NCBI GenBank assembly: GCA_946625925.1 | Contig: CAMOTP010000016.1 | Location: 1 to 17,261 of the forward strand | Direction of reading: 5' to 3' | From: an uncultured Alphaproteobacteria bacterium | Lineage (GTDB): Bacteria > Pseudomonadota > Alphaproteobacteria > Rs-D84 | Length of the DNA stretch: 17,261 bases | Shown here: piece by piece, positions 15,333 to 17,261 of the stretch | Position numbering within the stretch: position 1 is the first letter of the stretch | How the letters are laid out: each line of letters starts with the position of its first letter | Program-made: the position numbers and the translations under genes | Notes under the pieces: model-generated | What the model saw: the letters and a program-made list of their open reading frames with translations, nothing else | The model's database searches: none | What the model was told of the DNA's origin: nothing

Positions 15333-15368
15333 TCGGGGCGCGATTATACTACGCGCGGTGCCACCCGA
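15333..15368 (-). promoter_or_regulatory. T-box antiterminator/antisequestrator element
   Basis: Read on the minus strand: helix A1 is UCGGG (15368-15364) with CCCGA (15337-15333), 5 bp. The 7-nt bulge UGGCACC (15363-15357) is the exact consensus UGGNACC. Helix A2 is GCGCG (15356-15352) with CGCGC (15342-15338), 5 bp, closed by a 9-nt AU-rich loop. Both sequence and fold match the canonical T-box element. Confidence 0.85.
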
Positions 15369-15451
15369 ATTTATCACTTTCACTTGGGTTTTGGTTCCTC
15401 CATGGTTGTCAGTCATATCAACGGTTCCGCGCCCTTAAAAAACATACCAAC

Positions 15452-15480
15452 ATAATATAATTAAAAAAATATATTTGCAA
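15452..15480 (-). promoter_or_regulatory. Promoter of aspS
   Basis: On the minus strand TTGCAA (15480-15475) is followed after exactly 17 nt by TATTAT (15457-15452), giving a start near 15445. The promoter lies within 6 nt downstream of the preceding gene's stop codon, so aspS can be transcribed apart from the upstream pair. Confidence 0.6.
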
Positions 15481-15485
15481 GATTT

Positions 15486-16409
15486 TTATAACGAATTGTT
15501 TTTACTGGTTTTGACATGCTTTTTTCTAACACTTTTTGCTGCCTCAACACCATCAAAAAATTCACATCTCTTTTTAACAATATATCCAACCTTATCAAAT
15601 ATGCCTTTTTCTGTATTTGGCGTAAATCCCAACCATTCCACCGCCAATATTGATGATTGTTCTGCCCCCTGCAAAAAGACACCCTTTCTGTCTATAATTC
15701 TTTCTTTTATATCACGATTCCATGCCAAAATCATTTTTTTAACAAATCCGGCACAATCACGTAATCTCATTATACCATTTGATATCAATGCGTTTCTTAT
15801 CACAACCGATTTTGATTGCCCCCCAGACAAATCTGTTTCTAAAACCATTTGTACAGCAAGTAATAATCTACGTAAATCATTACATTTTATAACCGCATCA
15901 ATAGCAAGACCTGATTTCTTATATATTGGGGTTTTATTTTCTGCTTTATGACATAAAATTGAAAAATATTCTAAATAAATTTTAAAAACTTCATATAAAT
16001 TTTCATTTTCATAATTATATTTAGGTTTTTCTTTTTTTACAGTTTTAACCGCCGGCACAACATATTGTATTTTTGGTTGTACATTTTTTAAAACTTGTTT
16101 TATATCATTTTCATGAAACAACCATTTATTATTTTCATCGCGTTGCAGTGTCCACATACCAAAATCTAACCTGCTGCCTGCATCCATATATTTTGCAAAC
16201 ACACCCTTTGTTATGCCAGACGGTAAATCACCCGTATAAACAATTGTTCCCAAATTCATATTCACATGTATATCAACAGATTCCAAATAAATAAAATGCA
16301 TATCACCAACAGAAATGATTTTTGATATTTTTATATCGACATAATTTTTCTCATCGATATGACCAATCTTATTAGTCCATGTTGGATCAGGATATTTTAC
16401 ATCAACCAT
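15486..16409 (-). CDS. Unknown protein, 307 aa, upstream of aspS
   Basis: The SD AAGGGA ends 6 nt before the ATG at 16409. There is no signal peptide and no membrane helix. It appears to have two parts: a beta-rich N-terminal region (about 1-115, with YTGDLPSGITKG and FGMWTLQRDENNKWLF), a lysine-rich linker (about 122-135), and a helical C-terminal region (about 138-290) ending in a basic tail. I do not recognise a family. It starts 17 nt after the membrane protein upstream, so the two are co-transcribed. No terminator is visible before the aspS promoter, so read-through into the aspS leader is possible. Confidence 0.75.
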   Translation of the reverse strand: MVDVKYPDPTWTNKIGHIDEKNYVDIKISKIISVGDMHFIYLESVDIHVNMNLGTIVYTGDLPSGITKGVFAKYMDAGSRLDFGMWTLQRDENNKWLFHENDIKQVLKNVQPKIQYVVPAVKTVKKEKPKYNYENENLYEVFKIYLEYFSILCHKAENKTPIYKKSGLAIDAVIKCNDLRRLLLAVQMVLETDLSGGQSKSVVIRNALISNGIMRLRDCAGFVKKMILAWNRDIKERIIDRKGVFLQGAEQSSILAVEWLGFTPNTEKGIFDKVGYIVKKRCEFFDGVEAAKSVRKKHVKTSKNNSL

Positions 16410-16426
16410 CTAGAATCCCTTATATA

Positions 16427-17261
16427 TTATCTGACATGTGCCTTTTGCAAAATTCCCCTGTTAACCAGATATTGACGCTGTTGTTGTTTTGTTGCATGTT
16501 CAAATTTACTATGTTGACTCAAACCGCCACCACGTGCTTCGACTTTCTGTTTTGCTTGTTTTTGCACACCTTGGCCACGTTCACCGGCATCCATCACAAC
16601 ATTTATTAATTCAGTTTGTTCTGCATCTGTTAATTTTTGATTACCATTAACAGCCAATTCCAAAACATTCTGTTTTAATCCATATTCACGATACATAAAA
16701 TAAGCATATGCAATACGTTCCACAGAAACATAATCTGATGTTTTAACATTACCAGATTCAATTTGTTTATTTAATTTCGCCAAAACATCATCTTTTTTTG
16801 CACCACCAATAATATCCAGCGCAGAATTATAATAATTCACCAAAGCTGATGCATACGCTGTATCAATTGCGACTGTCGCTGCTTCTTGTTTTTGAACAAC
16901 AGGTTTTGCTTTAACTTCTTTTTTAACAGGTTCTTTTTTCTGTTCTACTTGATTTTTATTCTGATACATAAAAACACTACCAAACAACACAATAGCCGCC
17001 GCACTTACCGCAGCAACACGCACAAATAAATTTCTATTTTTATTTGGTTCTTCTTCGGCTTGTTTTTCTTCGTGTTTTAATTCTTTCCAATGTTCTTTTG
17101 ATGTGCGTTCAGCATCACGAATAATTTCACGATTGTGTTTTGCTGTTTCAATTTCAGATTTTTTTGCTTGCCATTTTGATTTTAATTTATCCTTAATAGA
17201 AACAAATCCACCGGCAACCTTATCAGCCGCATCAGAAACAATTTTCTTTGCATTATCAATA
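16427..17261 (-). CDS. Single-pass membrane protein of unknown function, partial (start outside window)
   Basis: The frame stays open from the TAA at 16427-16429 to the right edge (277 whole codons) and has no in-frame ATG, so the start lies beyond 17261; the GTG at 17023 sits just before the membrane helix and is an unlikely start. The visible N-terminal 75 residues are cytoplasmic, highly charged and helical (Lys/Glu/Ala-rich, coiled-coil-like). A membrane helix follows (just after RNLFVRV, about 20 residues ending FMYQ), then a Lys/Glu/Val-rich linker and a helical periplasmic domain with the segment SVERIAYAYFMYREYG. The C-terminus is Gln/Arg-rich. I do not recognise a family; a scaffold-like envelope protein is only a guess. 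Confidence 0.7.
   Translation of the reverse strand, partial: IDNAKKIVSDAADKVAGGFVSIKDKLKSKWQAKKSEIETAKHNREIIRDAERTSKEHWKELKHEEKQAEEEPNKNRNLFVRVAAVSAAAIVLFGSVFMYQNKNQVEQKKEPVKKEVKAKPVVQKQEAATVAIDTAYASALVNYYNSALDIIGGAKKDDVLAKLNKQIESGNVKTSDYVSVERIAYAYFMYREYGLKQNVLELAVNGNQKLTDAEQTELINVVMDAGERGQGVQKQAKQKVEARGGGLSQHSKFEHATKQQQRQYLVNRGILQKAHVR

Larger units (their letters stand above)
15266..15445 (-). ncRNA. T-box-like riboswitch leader of aspS
   Basis: The roughly 180-nt leader runs from the predicted start of transcription (about 15445) to the aspS ATG. It contains the T-box signature GGGUGGCACCGCG (15366-15354) inside a complete antiterminator fold. Upstream, GUUG (15422-15419) and CAAC (15408-15405) close a 10-nt loop showing GAC (15414-15412), an Asp codon, as an apparent very short Stem I. 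Downstream are alternative hairpins around the SD rather than a U-run terminator. T-box RNAs sense the charging of a specific tRNA through a codon-anticodon contact plus pairing of the tRNA NCCA end with the UGGN bulge. The bulge base C fits the G73 discriminator of tRNA-Asp. The whole is much shorter than classical T-boxes and resembles the ultrashort, translation-controlling class known from actinobacterial ileS. Codon reading and direction of control are inference. Confidence 0.75.

Noticed and set aside
17021..17023. GTG at 17023 as the real start of the right-edge membrane protein
   Set aside because: The frame stays open for 79 more codons with coherent charged helical sequence up to the window edge, so the gene is partial.

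Overview
The window is AT-rich DNA from a Gram-negative bacterium that looks alphaproteobacterial. The reasons are a single LolC/E-type permease encoded with LolD, an ftsQ-ftsA pair, an AsmA-like inner-membrane protein, several predicted lipoproteins, and an AspRS carrying the residue of the non-discriminating type. All stop codons I could read are TAA or TAG. A reduced or host-associated lineage is possible, but that is inference only. I see no mobile element, CRISPR array, tRNA or rRNA gene, and no gene-free stretch longer than about 220 bases.

Layout. Positions 1-5479 hold one minus-strand run of seven tightly packed genes (gaps of 3 to 24 nt, one overlap). In transcription order these are a small unknown protein, a secretin-like outer-membrane lipoprotein, a LolC/E (LolF-type) permease, an unknown soluble protein, LolD, a membrane-anchored cysteine-repeat protein, and an acidic secreted protein running off the left edge. 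The run starts from a divergent promoter pair at about 5505-5546. The other promoter of that pair drives a small plus-strand lipoprotein whose mRNA looks leaderless. Next come ftsQ (also apparently leaderless, extended -10) and a 590-codon gene that fuses the cell-division actin FtsA to a complete ribulose-phosphate 3-epimerase (Rpe). Convergent to these is a minus-strand uvrB-tsaE pair. A large AsmA-family gene (10971-13445) diverges from uvrB and ends at a strong bidirectional hairpin terminator shared with aspS. aspS is read on the minus strand from a 180-nt structured leader. Upstream of it lie two unknown minus-strand genes, the last one open at the right edge.

Two things stand out. First, the aspS leader contains a textbook T-box antiterminator element: GGGUGGCACCGCG with the 7-nt UGGCACC bulge, two perfect helices, and an N base fitting tRNA-Asp. 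Downstream are mutually exclusive hairpins that would expose or hide the aspS ribosome binding site. This suggests a very short, translation-level T-box in a Gram-negative, probably alphaproteobacterial, genome, where T-boxes are not expected. Second, the FtsA-Rpe fusion joins septum assembly to a pentose-phosphate/Calvin-type epimerase with all its catalytic residues, and no ftsZ follows it.

Functional themes are envelope assembly (Lol transport, lipoproteins, AsmA, FtsQ/FtsA), nucleic-acid maintenance and translation (UvrB, TsaE, AspRS), and several lineage-specific envelope proteins of unknown function.
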